In this document: positions 1 through 11,278 of the stretch, piece after piece | Layout: every line of letters begins with the position of its first letter | Numbering within the stretch: the first letter of the stretch is position 1 | Origin: Balamuthia mandrillaris | Lineage: Eukaryota > Discosea > Longamoebia > Balamuthiidae | Length of the DNA: 64,000 bases | Assembly (NCBI GenBank): GCA_031835245.1 | Contig: JAVKOQ010000188.1 | Coordinates: forward strand, 39,384 to 103,383 | Direction of reading: 5' to 3' | The notes under the pieces: generated by a model | Seen by the model: only the letters and a program-made list of their open reading frames with translations | What the model was told of the DNA's origin: nothing | Database searches by the model: none | Made by a program: the position numbers and the translations under genes

Positions 1-809
1 GTTTTGAGGATGATCATGATCAAAGGACAAAGAGGGAGATAGAGCAGAAGGGCACGCAGAGGGAAGGCGGAGAAAGAACGAGAGTACGGAGAGCGGAGTG
101 CATAGATAGCAAAGAGAATGGAGCGAGGAAAGAGACTCTAGGAAAGGAACAGAAAGAGGGGCGAGCGAGCGAAGCAGAACATCCAAAAGAAAGATAGTAC
201 ATGGAGAGAGTGAGAGAGTGAGAGAGTGAGAAAGAGAGCCCAACCCATCCTGAACCAAGCATTTTCATTAGCGCTGCTCAGCTTGGCAGTGAGCTGATTA
301 TTGATGTTGGGAGGTTGGTTGCTCATGATCGTGTCCGTTACGCCCTCGGGAGGTCGCTTTCTTCACCGCTGAAGTCTCCTCTACCCAAAAAAAAAAAAAA
401 ACCGCAACAGCAGCGAGCCAACATGAACAACAACAATAATAATTGAGAAAAAGTTTGCAGACGACAGAGAGAGAAAATGAAAAAACGGATCCGTAAGAGT
501 AAGGAGAGCACAAAACAAAAACACCCCAGAAAAACCACACACACACACACACACAAAAGGGGGAAGAACGAAGAACGAACCTTTATTTTTTCTTTCCTTT
601 CCCCTCCCCCTCACACTGCCTTCCCAAAGATGCTTTCTTTCCTTCGCCGCCACCAAAAAAAAAAAAAAAAAAAAAAAAGAGCTCTTGTTGCTACTTTTTT
701 TTGTGTATGTTTTTGTTTTTGTTTTTTTTTTTTTGTGTTCCCCCCTTTTTGCTCTCTCTTGTCTCTTTTCGTTTTCCGCTCGTTGAATTTTGCCAACAAA
801 CAGAAATTC
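1..809. other. Low-complexity stretch left of the RAB3GAP2-like gene
   Basis: Mostly purine- or pyrimidine-rich simple sequence: GA-rich to about 240, A-runs at 386-400 and 655-678, T-runs at 690-735, and a CA-rich patch near 535-555. Long open frames here are low-complexity artefacts rich in F, S, L or K. The one piece that looks coding is a short minus-strand exon at 245-326, listed separately. Confidence 0.6.
245..326 (-). CDS. Possible first exon of a gene running off the left edge
   Basis: An ATG at 326 opens a 27-codon stretch beginning MSNQPPNINN and ending NENAWFRMG, followed by a candidate donor (G|gttggg) at 244. The composition, with N, Q and S then a W-x-x-M-G ending, differs from the simple sequence around it. 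The ending resembles the first helix of a TPR, as at the start of Cyc8/Ssn6 or UTX-type TPR arrays. That resemblance is weak and the remaining exons would lie outside the window. It may also be chance. Confidence 0.25.
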
Positions 810-2419
810 TTACTCTCTCTCTGCGGCACTTTGGTTGTCTGGATGCACTGACGCTTCGGTGTCGTTGTTGACCTGAATCTGCCGGTGGAACCCTTTTTTT
901 AGGCACACGTCAACGGCCACGTGAAACGATTTATTAGCCGGCCGCCCAATACCGGTTCTCGGGGGAAACCCGTTATTTGCGCTTTGGGTTTTGTTTTACT
1001 TGAAATTTCAAACTTTAAGAATGGACAAGTTGGAAAAAAAAGGAACACGATGACAGAAAAAAAAAAACAAATGTCCAAGAACGTTTTTTTTTTGTTTTCT
1101 TTTACACCATGATTCGCAGGAGCTTGTGTTGTTGAGGCAAGACCAAAAAGCAAGAGGAGGAGGAGGAGGAGGTGGGGAGGAGACGACCGCCGCTGCCGAC
1201 CTCCATCGCACCGATACGGTGCCCATAGAGCATCGGCCACACCTCCAACAGCCCTCGCTTCCCTCCGTAAATCGCCAAATAGACTTTTCCCGCTTGTGCT
1301 TGCGTTTGTCGATTGGAAGAGGGAGAAGGGGATGATAACCAACAGCATTGTGCATCTCTGTAGCCTTTCCACATGCGCACGATGTGTTGTTGAGCAACAT
1401 CCACCACGAGCACCCTGCCCAGGTTGTCGGTGACCACCCCGTAACAGCCCGTTGGGTCTATAGATATGGAAGTTCCCCATCTGCGCAAACATCAAAGGAA
1501 ATGAGCAACAGAAAGTAGAAAGAAGAAGCAGAGAGCAGAAGATAACAGAGGGAGGAAAAAGAACAATGAAATGATGGAGAAGGAAGGAAAAGGAACCTCT
1601 TTGGATCAATGAAAGTGGAGGTAGGTTTCAGAGGGATGGGTGCTTCAATGCTGCTGTTAGAAAAGTTCTCGTGATAATCGCCTTCAGGACCGACAGGGGT
1701 CGCACCCCACCATGTTCGAGCAAAGGAAAACATTGCAGAGGTCAACCGCGTGGCCATCGAAGAAGCCAAAGAGATAGCCGTTGTAAAGGAAAATTGTTGT
1801 TTCTGTGTTTAACAAGAGTGAATAAACAAAGAAATATGATGAATGAAGAGAAGACAAGTACATATGAAGGCGTGTAGAAGGCCAGAGTAGGGTCTTGTCC
1901 TACCGCCAAAATGCTAAGTTTGGAAGCCATCGTCGATGACTCACTTATCTCCTCCGACAGCTCGGCCTCGCCCAAAAAGAAAGATGCTCTCTGCGTGCAA
2001 CAAGCCACGGCATCCATCGTTCCATGTTGTCCTTCCAACGCCCACTTATTATAGTCCAAAGTTGCGTGAGGTGCCTCTTGCTATGTGATACCGGTCAACA
2101 ATAGAGTCAAACGAGAAAGTGGTGAGGATGGAAATGTAGGGTTAACCTGTTTCTCTGCGAAAAGGAGACAAGCTCGCAAGGCGCTGTGTAGGCTAAAACC
2201 GTCAATGGATACGAGCACTCCGCCTTTATGCGCCACGCTCAGCAATTCTTGAGGAGCGTCAGAGCCTTTTGGGGGGCCAGAGTTCCACAGTCTCATGCTA
2301 AGAACAGGGGATAGGTGGAGTTGCTGCGTTAGCAACAATATTCCTTTCTTTTTTGTGTACGAGTTAGATAGTGAAGAAAAACGACGAGAAGAGGAGGTAG
2401 AGGAGAAGAAGAAAAAAGC

Positions 2420-2450
<31 letters not shown>

Positions 2451-3152
2451 AATAAGAACAACAACAAAGAACAAGAGGAAAAAAAGAGAGGGAGGTACCT
2501 CATCAAAAATGGAGAGACGACCAGTGGAGTATGCCACAGCCAAGCACATGCGCTTCCGTTGGCGAGCCTCCACCAAGGGAATAAACTGCAGGCTCGTGAT
2601 CAACTCCACGGGGGCACCTGCTCCCCCGCTTGCTCCTCCGCTTGTGGTCCTTCCCTCCTTTGCGCAAGCAGCCTCAATGGTGCGCAGCCCGGTGGGCTCC
2701 CCTGACGAGTGTGACAAGGACAAAAGCAAAAGCCTCTGTCCGTGGGCCACCGCCATCAAACCTCCCTCTGGAGAGATGCAAAGACAACACTGGTTGGCCC
2801 AACGCTCCCTATCGACAGGGCGTGGCCACCATGGATCCAGCTGCTGCAGCTGGAAACCACCTCCTCCTGCTGCTGCTGCACCGAGGTTATTGCTGGCGCG
2901 AGGAGTGGAGGAGGCGGGGCTGCTTGCCACTCTGGTGCCAGCAAGAGCAAGCAAGGGCAATGCTGGGGACTGCTGCAGCCTGGCCAGGGCGTCCTTGTCC
3001 TGAAGGGCTGCCTGCAGGTCCTCCCACAAAGGCAAGCCTCCCCATTCCTCCACTTGCAGCAGCACTTTTGCGTCTTCTTGCTTTGACCGTTTTGGTTGCT
3101 GGAGCTGTTGCTGTGGCAAGTAGCTAGTACTGCTTGTGTTGGTTGCTGCCAT
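810..3152 (-). CDS. RAB3GAP2: Rab3 GTPase-activating protein non-catalytic subunit-like, N-terminal domain only
   Basis: RAB3GAP2 pairs with RAB3GAP1; the complex acts on Rab3 and as a GEF for Rab18 in membrane traffic and lipid-droplet/autophagy pathways. Six exons join in frame: 2499-3152, 2147-2323, 1862-2080, 1597-1802, 1108-1480, 810-878, giving about 565 aa. Family landmarks appear in order: ITSLQFIPL, SIDGFSLHSALRAC, ATRLTSAMFSFA, VTDNLGRVLVVDVA, RMWKGYRDAQ and GGKRGLLEVW. These belong to the N-terminal beta-propeller-like region. The C-terminal half of the roughly 1,390-aa animal protein is not seen; the last exon ends in TAA at 810-812 and only simple sequence follows. Exons 1-5 are well supported; the final 22-codon exon (acceptor at 879-880) is the least certain part. 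A-, G- and Q-rich spacers in exon 1 are extra to the family. Confidence 0.85.
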
Positions 3153-3685
3153 CAGGGCGTGTGTCAGGGATATATAGGAGCTCGGCCTGCCCGCCCTTTG
3201 GCTTGTCCTTGTTATTTTGCTTTCTTTTTTGTGACGTCACTTTCATGTCGACATAACGAGAACTAGGAAATTTCCGTGTCGTCATGAACTTCATGATCAG
3301 AAGTCCTATTTTTGGCCGACACCGTTCTTCTTTGAAACCAATGCCGGTGGTGCTAAGAGCTTGGCTTGTTCTTTGGCCCAAACCCACCCTTCCGCTTGGC
3401 TTTCTTCTTCTCTGACTGTTTCAACGCGACCACCGACGCAACTGTTTATTTGGCGTGCGAACACGAGACGGAGGAAAGAGTGGATTGCGAGCAGCATATC
3501 GGAGGTGCATCATCCGAGCAGAGCATTCACAAAATGCTGCTCTCAATCTACTGTTTCCTCCGTCTCAAGATGTGTTGTCTTCTGATACCATGGGTTGTGG
3601 CTGATGACCTGCTCCATGCTTCCCCAGTTGGTGGGCACACATCCACATGGCTGTTCTTTGTGGCCTAGGTACAAATATCTGCATC
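3153..3685. other. Intergenic region between two minus-strand genes
   Basis: It holds the upstream region of the RAB3GAP2-like gene and the 3' flank of the F-box gene. A TATATA lies at 3171-3176 but is too close to the ATG to be a convincing TATA box. Open frames across 3300-3660 have no recognisable motif. I see no RNA gene. Confidence 0.5.
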
Positions 3686-4615
3686 TCAAGGGCATCCATT
3701 CTCTCTAGCCCACCGCAACACCGCCAGATGGCCGTGCTTCGCAGCGTAGGCGGTGGTGCGCTGGTCCCAAGGACACCCATTCGTTCTGGCCCACTGCAAC
3801 ACCACCAGATGGCCCCGCTTCGCGGCGTAAGCAGCGGTGCGCTGGTCCCAAGGACATCCGCTCGCCACCAACCATTGCAAGGCATTCAACCGCCCCTCCC
3901 GAGCGGCGTAGGCACAAGTGTACTTGTCCCAAGGACACTCGTTTGTGCTGGCCCATTGCAGCACTTCTAAATGGCCTTGCCTTGCAGCCATGGCACAAGT
4001 TCGCTTGTCCCAAGGACACCCCTTTGCTCTAGCCCATTGCAACACCTCCAAATGGCCGTGTTTGGCTGCAGAGGCGCAAGTCTCCTCGTCCCAAGGAGCT
4101 CCGTTCTCTCTGGCCCATTTCAGCATCTCCAAGTGGCCCCTGGCCGCAGTGAAGGCGCAAGTCCATTTATCCCACGGGCATTTGTTCTCCCTGGCCCATT
4201 GCAACATGTCCCAACGGCCCTTCCGAGCAGCATAGGAACATACGCGGTGGTCCCAAGGGCACCCGTTCTCTCTGGCCCATTGCAACACCTCCAAATGGCC
4301 GTGTTTGGCTGCAGCGGCACAAGTGTACTTGTCCCAAGGACATCCGTTCTCTCTGGCCCATTTCAACACCTCCAAATGGTCGCTCTTGGCGGCCTGCCTG
4401 CAAACAGCTTCGTTCCAAGGACAAGCCTCTTGAAGGCGTGCCCACTGCAAGGTGGCCAACGAGGAGCACACCCACCCCAGGAAGAACTTGCTGCGGAGGG
4501 AGGGAGAGCTGCAGGCGAACCAGCGGCGGCAGGTCCGGGCAGCCGGGGCCACGCTCTCCTGGGGAAGCATATCCAGGATGTGGCAGAGCACTTCCTCGGG
4601 CAATTCGTCCTCCAT
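3686..4615 (-). CDS. F-box protein with 27-residue CPWD (ankyrin-like) repeats
   Basis: Single-exon, 309 aa. The ORF opens at a TTG at 4618, but the true ATG is 4615 (MEDELPEEVL). Residues 1-40 form an F-box (LPEEVLCHILDML, then CRRWF), the Skp1-binding module of SCF ubiquitin ligases. From about residue 55 the protein is nine full repeats plus a truncated tenth, each 27 residues with consensus LxVLQWARENGCPWDxxTCAxAAxxGH. The DNA period is 81 bp. This repeat type, loosely classed with ankyrins, is abundant in Acanthamoeba-type amoebae and in giant viruses of the mimivirus group. The likely role is substrate receptor of an SCF ligase. The stop falls inside the tenth CPWD motif (GCP-stop), so the array may once have been longer. 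The substrate is unknown. Confidence 0.85.
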   Translation of the reverse strand: MEDELPEEVLCHILDMLPQESVAPAARTCRRWFACSSPSLRSKFFLGWVCSSLATLQWARLQEACPWNEAVCRQAAKSDHLEVLKWARENGCPWDKYTCAAAAKHGHLEVLQWARENGCPWDHRVCSYAARKGRWDMLQWARENKCPWDKWTCAFTAARGHLEMLKWARENGAPWDEETCASAAKHGHLEVLQWARAKGCPWDKRTCAMAARQGHLEVLQWASTNECPWDKYTCAYAAREGRLNALQWLVASGCPWDQRTAAYAAKRGHLVVLQWARTNGCPWDQRTTAYAAKHGHLAVLRWARENGCP

Positions 4616-4980
4616 CAAACAATAGCAACAACGATAATCAGATCCCTCCTCAGGGCTAGCCTTTGATGTTTGTGCACCTTGCCGCCGTGCGGCTCTTTCT
4701 TACCCCGACCGGTGGTCGTCAAAAAAAACCTCAAGTCGAGTAAAATGACTCCTCGACTCTCACTCACTTTTCTCCCTTTTGAAAAGGGGGAAAACAGAAG
4801 AGAAGAAAGGAGAGAAGGGACGAGATCGAAGCTGCTGGCCTGCCTTGGTGGTTCTGTTGGCGGTGCTTTCTTGGATAAAGCCGGGCTTTATTTTTTTTAA
4901 GTCTTTGAACGAAGAGAGAAGAAAAAAAAAGAAAAGCTTTCGTTTTTGACGCCCAAACATTTTAAAAAAAAAAGATTAAG
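4616..4980. promoter_or_regulatory. Divergent promoter region, F-box gene (-) and Qc-SNARE (+)
   Basis: These 365 bp separate the two divergent start codons. They hold no convincing ORF. A/T-rich runs (for example around 4890-4978) lie just upstream of the SNARE ATG. No specific motif was identified. Confidence 0.4.
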
Positions 4981-5716
4981 ATGGCAAACTATGATAGGTG
5001 AGTCTTTCTCTCTTGCTTCTCTCTCTCCTCTCTCTCTCCTTGGAAGGTGCAGAAAAGTATTAAAGTCCCTATTTTCTCTTATAAAGAGATGCGTTGTTGG
5101 GAAAGTTTGATCAAGGACGGACGGAACAAAAGAGGCCAACGCGATGGGGAGCACCCGCTGAGACAGAGGAAACACGGGACCTGGACAACCGGGGATTGCT
5201 CTCTCTTCAAGAACAAAAAATGAGAGGTATGTGGTTTTTAAAACCTTTATTTTTTTCCCCCCTGATCTACTTGTTCTCAACACCCTCATCCTCCTCAACA
5301 ACAGAACAAGACAAACTGTTGGACATGTTGGGAGAGAGCGTTGACAGACAAAAAGAAATCGCCATTGGCATCGGGCAAGAAGTGGATGAGCACAACGCTT
5401 TGTTGGACGACCTGGACCACGAGGTGGAGAGAACAAACTCGCGCGTGCAACGCGCCACCAACAGGGTTACCAGGATTTCAAAGAAGAGCAGCACCACATG
5501 CCTCTGGGTATACTACCTTTTGCTTCTCTGTTCTTTTTCTCTGTTATTCTCCCCTCTTTTCTAAAAACCTCACTTCTCTTCTCTCTTTCCTCTTTTCTCT
5601 CTTTTCCTCTCCCCTCTCTCGTGTTGTTGTTAACTGTGTTGGTGCACGTGCAGATTGTCATTTGTGCGCTGTTCATAGCGTTGGTACTCGTCATAGTGGC
5701 TGCCTTTTACTTTTGA
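4981..5716 (+). CDS. STX8: Qc-SNARE, syntaxin-8-like
   Basis: Tail-anchored SNARE for endosomal membrane fusion. Four exons (4981-4997, 5087-5226, 5305-5507, 5654-5716) join in frame to 140 aa. A basic and polar N-terminus of about 55 residues leads to a Qc-type SNARE motif with the syntaxin-8 signature DRQKEIAIGIGQEVDEH then NALLDDLDHEVE, and a C-terminal hydrophobic anchor (IVICALFIALVLVIVAAFYF). The protein is shorter than animal STX8 (about 235 aa) because the N-terminal three-helix domain is not visible. At the zero layer, where STX8 has Gln within DEQN, this protein has His (DEHN). The first exon is only 17 nt. Bet1- or SYP5-type Qc-SNAREs are alternatives, but the DRQK and DEHNALLDDL blocks fit syntaxin 8 best. 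Confidence 0.85.
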
Positions 5717-5989
5717 TCCTGTTGCTCTTTTTCAATTTTTTATATATACGTACTCACACATCCGCCTTCTCTCTCACTCCCTCCCTCCTCCCTCCTCCTT
5801 CCTCCTCTCTCCTGGCAAAACCTTTTTTACCTCTCCTCTTTGAACAAAGGCATGAAGCGATAAAAATGAAATGTGAAATGCATATTGCAAAAAACAACAT
5901 AGAAGAAGTGGTAGAGAAAGAAAAAAACAGAAACACTTCGCCACCACATGAAAATGTGCAAAAAAAAGAAGCTGTTTCCTCTTCTACTA

Positions 5990-8900
5990 CTATGGTTGAT
6001 GCGAAGAAGAAAGAGGAGCCGAAGAAACACCACTTTCAGGAAGCGAAGAAGATGAAGAGGAGGACGTTTGTGCAGAGGAAGAAGAAGATGACGACGACGA
6101 AGAAGAGCCAGAAGAGGAGAAGGAGACACTAAAGGCTTCCTCACCAGGAGCAGGCGGCGGCGGTGTTGGCAACCACTTGCGGAACCTTTGGGTGCGTTGG
6201 CTGAGGTGCTGCCTCTCCTTTGCAAAGAGCGCTCTGGCCTTGCTCAGCTGGCCTTTGCGGTAGAAAAAGTCGCCCGTGTCCTCCACGAAGAACAAGCGGA
6301 AAGTGGTCAAGCAGATCTTGCACTCCAGCTCGTTCCTGCTGATCACGTTGTCCATCACGTTCTCGCGTTCTCCCTTTCGCTTGTTGCTGTTGTACATGTA
6401 TGAAAGATAAATAACTCGTTTGATTAGAACGAAGAAGATAGAAAAAGAGGAAGAGGAAGAGGAAGAGAACAAGAGAGAAGATTGAACGACAGAGAATAAA
6501 ACAAGATCAAAAGGGCTTACCGCAACAAGAAAACGTGACTTTGTCTGGCATCAACATCAGTGGTCTCCGAGTACAAATAGTCATCCACGTACTTGGACCA
6601 CTTCTCCCTGTCAAACGACAGGTCCACGAATCGCGGCTTCAGCGCTGGGTCCAACAGCTGAATGGTGAATTCGGCTGTAGGTTGGTTGAACGCAAAGCGA
6701 AAAATCTTCTCGTCTCCTCCTGACGAGGAAGATAGCGCCTGCACAACGTTCGAGTGATAGATCGGCTCTAGAGAGCCCTTCTTCCTAGCCCCTTCGTAAG
6801 AGTAGAGCGCCAACAAGGTGATGCAAGTCTGGTCAGAGATGAGCGTCTGCAACTGCTTGCAGATTGTGAGGATGAGCTTGTCGATGGTGAAGAGGATGAA
6901 GGAGGAGATGCCAAAGAGGTCGCGGCAATCGTCCTCAAACTTGGCCACGTCCAGAGAACCCTCCATCAGAGAATAAATGGAGGTGATGAGCGTTTGGTAC
7001 TTGTCTTTGGGCCTCTTGGCGGAATTCTCTGCCTCACCTGCCGCTGCTTCCGGCTTCGGAGGAGTTAGCACGCTGGCTGCCCATCTCTCTTTCTCAGAGG
7101 ATTTTGCCATTTCTTTCGCTGATGTCAGTCTTTCATACAAGATCTAAATAGAAAGAGGTTAGAAAAATGAAAAAAAAAACCGATTTGTTTGTATGCTCAA
7201 GTACCTGATACAATCGGAAGAAGTAATAAAAGGCTTCGTTGCCATAAAAGACTTTGGTGGATTTGGAGGAAGGTCGAGGACGATTTACTTGAGCTCTGCC
7301 ATTGGCATCGGTGGCGGGCTTGCTTTGTTCTTCCGAAGTGGTTGTCGATTGCTCTTCCGCCATCGCTTCCACTCCCTGCATTGCTGTACTCTCCTTTTCC
7401 TTTCCTTTCTCCTGTTGTTGCGGAGATGACTCGACGTCCATTCCATCTTCGTCCTTTATAGTAGTCGTTGGCTGTTGGTTGGAAGAAGCGGCGTTGGCGG
7501 GGGACCCTTCTGTATTGCCTGCTTCTCCAACTTTGGTCGACTGATCGTTAGCAGAAGTAGAGTCATTGTTGGAATCACTTCTAGTACGACGAGCTTCATC
7601 TGTTGAGAAAAAACAAGATCAGCTTATAGCGGATGTAAGAGCAGGCAAAAAGAAAAAACGTACGCCTGTAGTCCCTGTTAAAGAATTGACGAACAAAGTG
7701 TTCCAAAAAGGCATCCAACTAAACGGAGAGCAGAGCGTAAGTTCAGTCGAACAGAAAATGATAGGATAGGGGAGAGCGGTGAGCCAAGGAACAATGGAAG
7801 ATGCTTTACCTTTTCTCTGTCCGCTTTGGAAAGGGTTTTTTCCGCAGCATTGGTAATAAGAGCAGTAATGTCGGAGAATACTTCTTCATCAGCCATGGCG
7901 TATTTAAGGTGAGCATCTCCTTCGGGAGCTCCTGCTTGGGTAGAGGCGGCAGTAGTCTTGCTTACAGCAACTTTTTCCTTCAGTTTTTCTTGATATCGTT
8001 TCTTAATCTCCATCAAAAGAACTATGAAAAGATTGCGTTAAAAAAAAACGAAACGGCGATAAAGTGAGAGAGGAAGAAGAAGTTACCTTTGTTGCTGAGG
8101 TTTTTCTTCTCCATTTGTTTGAAGTAGAAGCTTTGATGGTCCAAAGAACGGTGATAGTTCTTCTCGTTTACTTCCCGCCAAATCTTGTTCCACTCCCTTC
8201 TGGCATTGCGCCACTCGTGGTCCTTCTGTTTCAGACGCTTCAAGATAACAGGGATGGCTACCACCGGGTTCTCAAACAATTTGGTCACCACATCTGGGCC
8301 TCTGCTTCCATAGATGCGCTCAATGCTCCTCAAATGAAGAACTGTAGCGTTTAAAAATATTATTAGAAAACGAACGAAGCGCCTAGAGAGGAGAACAAGG
8401 AGAAGAACGTACTGTCGACTGGAGGATTAAGACGAAAGTTTTTGGACCATTGCTCGAGTTTATCTTCGGCGGTGTTGTTGATCTGTCTGAGAAGTGGCTC
8501 CAACGCCCTCAAAGTGGAGGCATTAAGCTCAATGACCAGGTCCAATTCGTAACGGTCGTCCTCGCACTTGAAGAGAACTTCTTCGTACTGATTCTTACGA
8601 GAGCCTTTGAATCCAAAGTCTTCGCTGCCTGTAGGTACGCTTACGTATCGATCGTTGAGCAATTCATCTTCAGGCTTGTTTTTGAAGTACTATATTGAAA
8701 GATTTAAACATAATTTGTAAGATAAAGTTGAAACATAGAAGAACTGAAGAGAAGAGGAAGAAGAGGAAGAGTAGGATGAAGAGGAAGCAGAATACCTTTT
8801 TAGGGAGGGCTCTGTAACTTGGGCCATATCGCTTGCATTCACTAAAGTCAATGTCAGACCAACTGGCCGCTTCCTCTGACTCTGATTCTCTTTCCGCAAG

Positions 8901-11278
8901 TTCTTTTCAGGAGGGAACACGATAAGCTCCTTTGAGGGGAAAAAAAAAACACTCACAACCAGAACTCCATATTACCTAAATCTTCCTCCTCAGAAAAGCC
9001 GACAAATGCCTTAAAGGTTTCGTACAAGTCAGGATAGGCGCCCAATAGGTCTCGCACCAACAGAGCTAACTCCAAGCGGCTGATAATCTTCTGAGAGTAG
9101 AGGTTAAGGCACTTCAAAAATTCGGTGTACAGCTTCTCATCTCCCAGCCTCTTGCGGATCTTGTAAAACATGTTAAGCTGTTTTGTTCCGCTGTCTATTG
9201 ATCCGAAGACAGAAAAAAGCAGAAGAAAAGTTAGGCAAGAACAACAAAATACAAGAATATCTATAAAGAACCTTCAGCAACCGCCTTGCGAGAGACTTTG
9301 GCGGGTTGTCGTTCTTTACTTCTTCGCTTGCGTTTTTTCTCCTGCTGTACCATTTGTTTCTTTATCAGCACAAATAAAAAAACAATGTTAAGACGAAATG
9401 ACGAGTACAAAGACTCCAAAAAACACAAGATAGAAAAGAAAATGAATGGGAAGAAGATAGCAACCCGTGTGGCACGTTTTGGCTGCTTCGTTTTGCGGGT
9501 AGCAGCAGCGCCAGAAGGAACAGCTCTGGTGGCCTCTCCAGGAACGTTATTGTCCGGAAGGAACTGTCTGAACTCGTCCAGTAGGTCCTGGTGGTCGGCA
9601 AAGAGAATGGCCACCTGCTTGTAAACATCACTGATGGTGTGTTGTTCTCTATGAAAGTTGTGCAGTATCTCCAAGAAAGACTTGTACACTTCCGGTTGAG
9701 AGTGAAAGCGTACCTTTGTAAACAGGAAAAATAGGATGAAAGAGAGAAACGAAAGATGAGCATTGGTATGATGGAAGAGTTGGTTTGGTTGTACATACTT
9801 TGATCTTTTTAACGTAGGCTCTAGCCTGATCAAATTCCGGTTGTTTGGTTGGCTCCTCCTCTTTGACTTCTATTTTGAAGTCGGGGGGAAGGAAAGTGTT
9901 GAACCCGCTCACCAGATGAGGATAGCCCTTGAACAGATTTGAGACCCGAGCGATCACTCCAGGTGTGTCGATGCTAGAGAAGGAAGGGTTTGAGAGAGAG
10001 CCAGAGAAAGCGAAGGGAAGGAAGGAGAAAGATCAGTGATCCTCAACCTGGAAAAAGAGAAGGAGAAAGAGAGAGGGGCGAAGCGTACACTTGTGCTTTA
10101 AAGTCCTTCATAACGTTCAAGAACTCATTGTAGATGTGTGGTTGGTTATGGAACTGCATCTTGACCTGGTCAAGGAAGCCCAACGCGCTGTCGAACTTGC
10201 TGTTCTGTGTATTGGGAGCCACGACTCCTCCGCCTCCACCACCCCCCCGAACTCCTGGAGGCACGCCACCACCCATCACCGGAGAGCCAACCGTGCCCGC
10301 AGCCTGTTGCGAAGCGGCAGCAGCGGAAGAGCCGGGTCCGATCACGTTAGCGGCCGTGGCCGTGGTCGCTGCGCCATGATGACCTGCAGCGGCGGGATTG
10401 AGGGAGGGGATACCGCCAGCCCCAACGGAGGGAGGCTGTTGTTGTTGCTGCGGCGGAGCGAGCGAGGTCGCTGGCGGAAGTCCGTACATGCCTCTGTGGT
10501 GAAGATGTGGGAGGTAAGATTATGAGGGAGTAGCGATGATTATTTTTTGTTTTGAAGAAAAAAAAATAAATCAAAAAGAAAAAGAAAAAGAAAGAGAAAG
10601 AGAAAGAAACAACGATTAAAGAAGCGAGAGGGGGGAAAAAAAACAAAGCAGCTCTCCCACACCACTCTTTGACAAAGCGTTGTGCTCTGCCTTGCTTTGT
10701 AGTGGTGAAGTTGCTCCCCTTATTTTTTTTCCTTTGCAAAAAAAAAATAAAAAACAAAAAAACAAAAACAAAAAACAAAAAATAAAAAATAAAAAACAAA
10801 AAAATCGAAAAAATAAAAAAAAATTGAAAAATAAATAAATAAATAAATAGGAAAAAAAAAACAATGCTACGAAAAGCGTAGCGGTGGTGGTGGAAGGGTG
10901 AAAAAAAAAACCAACAACACTACGCTACGTAAAGCGTAGCGGTGGTGGTGGTGGTTGGGTGAAAACGTACCCCATGTGCATGGCGGCCATGGGAGAGAGG
11001 ATGGGAGGCATTGCCGTGGTGGTGGCCGTCGTGGCGGTGGCGGTGGGCGTCGACGTGGTGGCGGGATGGTGGGCGTGGGAGGGAGGAGCAAGGGGATGGT
11101 GCGCGTGGGAAGCGTGAGGATGAGGGCCTTCCCCTCGTGGCGCCTCGTCTATTCTGGGCAGTTTTGTGGGGTGTTGGTGGGGGTGGTGATGGTCTGAGGC
11201 ACCACCACGCTGAACGTTGTTGTTGCTGTTGTTGTGGCCTGGATGGAACATACGTTCCTCATCCGAACTTCGTTTCAT
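5990..11278 (-). CDS. SIN3: SIN3 transcriptional co-repressor scaffold
   Basis: SIN3 scaffolds the Rpd3/HDAC co-repressor complex in the nucleus. Fourteen exons join in frame (10971-11278, 10089-10493, 9799-9973, 9465-9713, 9272-9344, 8976-9194, 8796-8902, 8413-8689, 8087-8341, 7810-8021, 7664-7718, 7205-7599, 6521-7143, 5990-6386), giving 1,249 aa. A His/Pro/Ala-rich N-terminus precedes three PAH domains: PAH1 ([31 protein letters not shown]), PAH2 ([18 protein letters not shown]) and PAH3 ([15 protein letters not shown]). The SIN3 signature [18 protein letters not shown] follows, then the HDAC-interaction region ([21 protein letters not shown]) and the conserved C-terminal region (CDDCRDLFG-like, [14 protein letters not shown]). 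The end is a Ser/Pro/Glu tail closed by TAG. Acid and Ser homopolymers near the C-terminus are not conserved. Intron 1 is A/T simple sequence with a duplicated hairpin. Confidence 0.95.
10866..10965. repeat. Two tandem copies of a 58-bp hairpin-bearing unit in SIN3 intron 1
   Basis: The block GCTACG-(A/T)AAAG-CGTAGC followed by (GGT)n and GGGTGAAAA occurs at 10866 and again at 10924, an offset of 58 bp. Each copy can form a 6-bp stem (GCTACG/CGTAGC). The second copy abuts the exon 1 donor (gtacgt at 10970, read on the minus strand). It is flanked by 100 bp of A-rich simple sequence. Confidence 0.7.

Noticed and set aside
3171-3176. TATATA upstream of the RAB3GAP2-like gene as a TATA box
   Set aside because: It lies only about 18 bp from the ATG, which would place transcription start inside the coding sequence.
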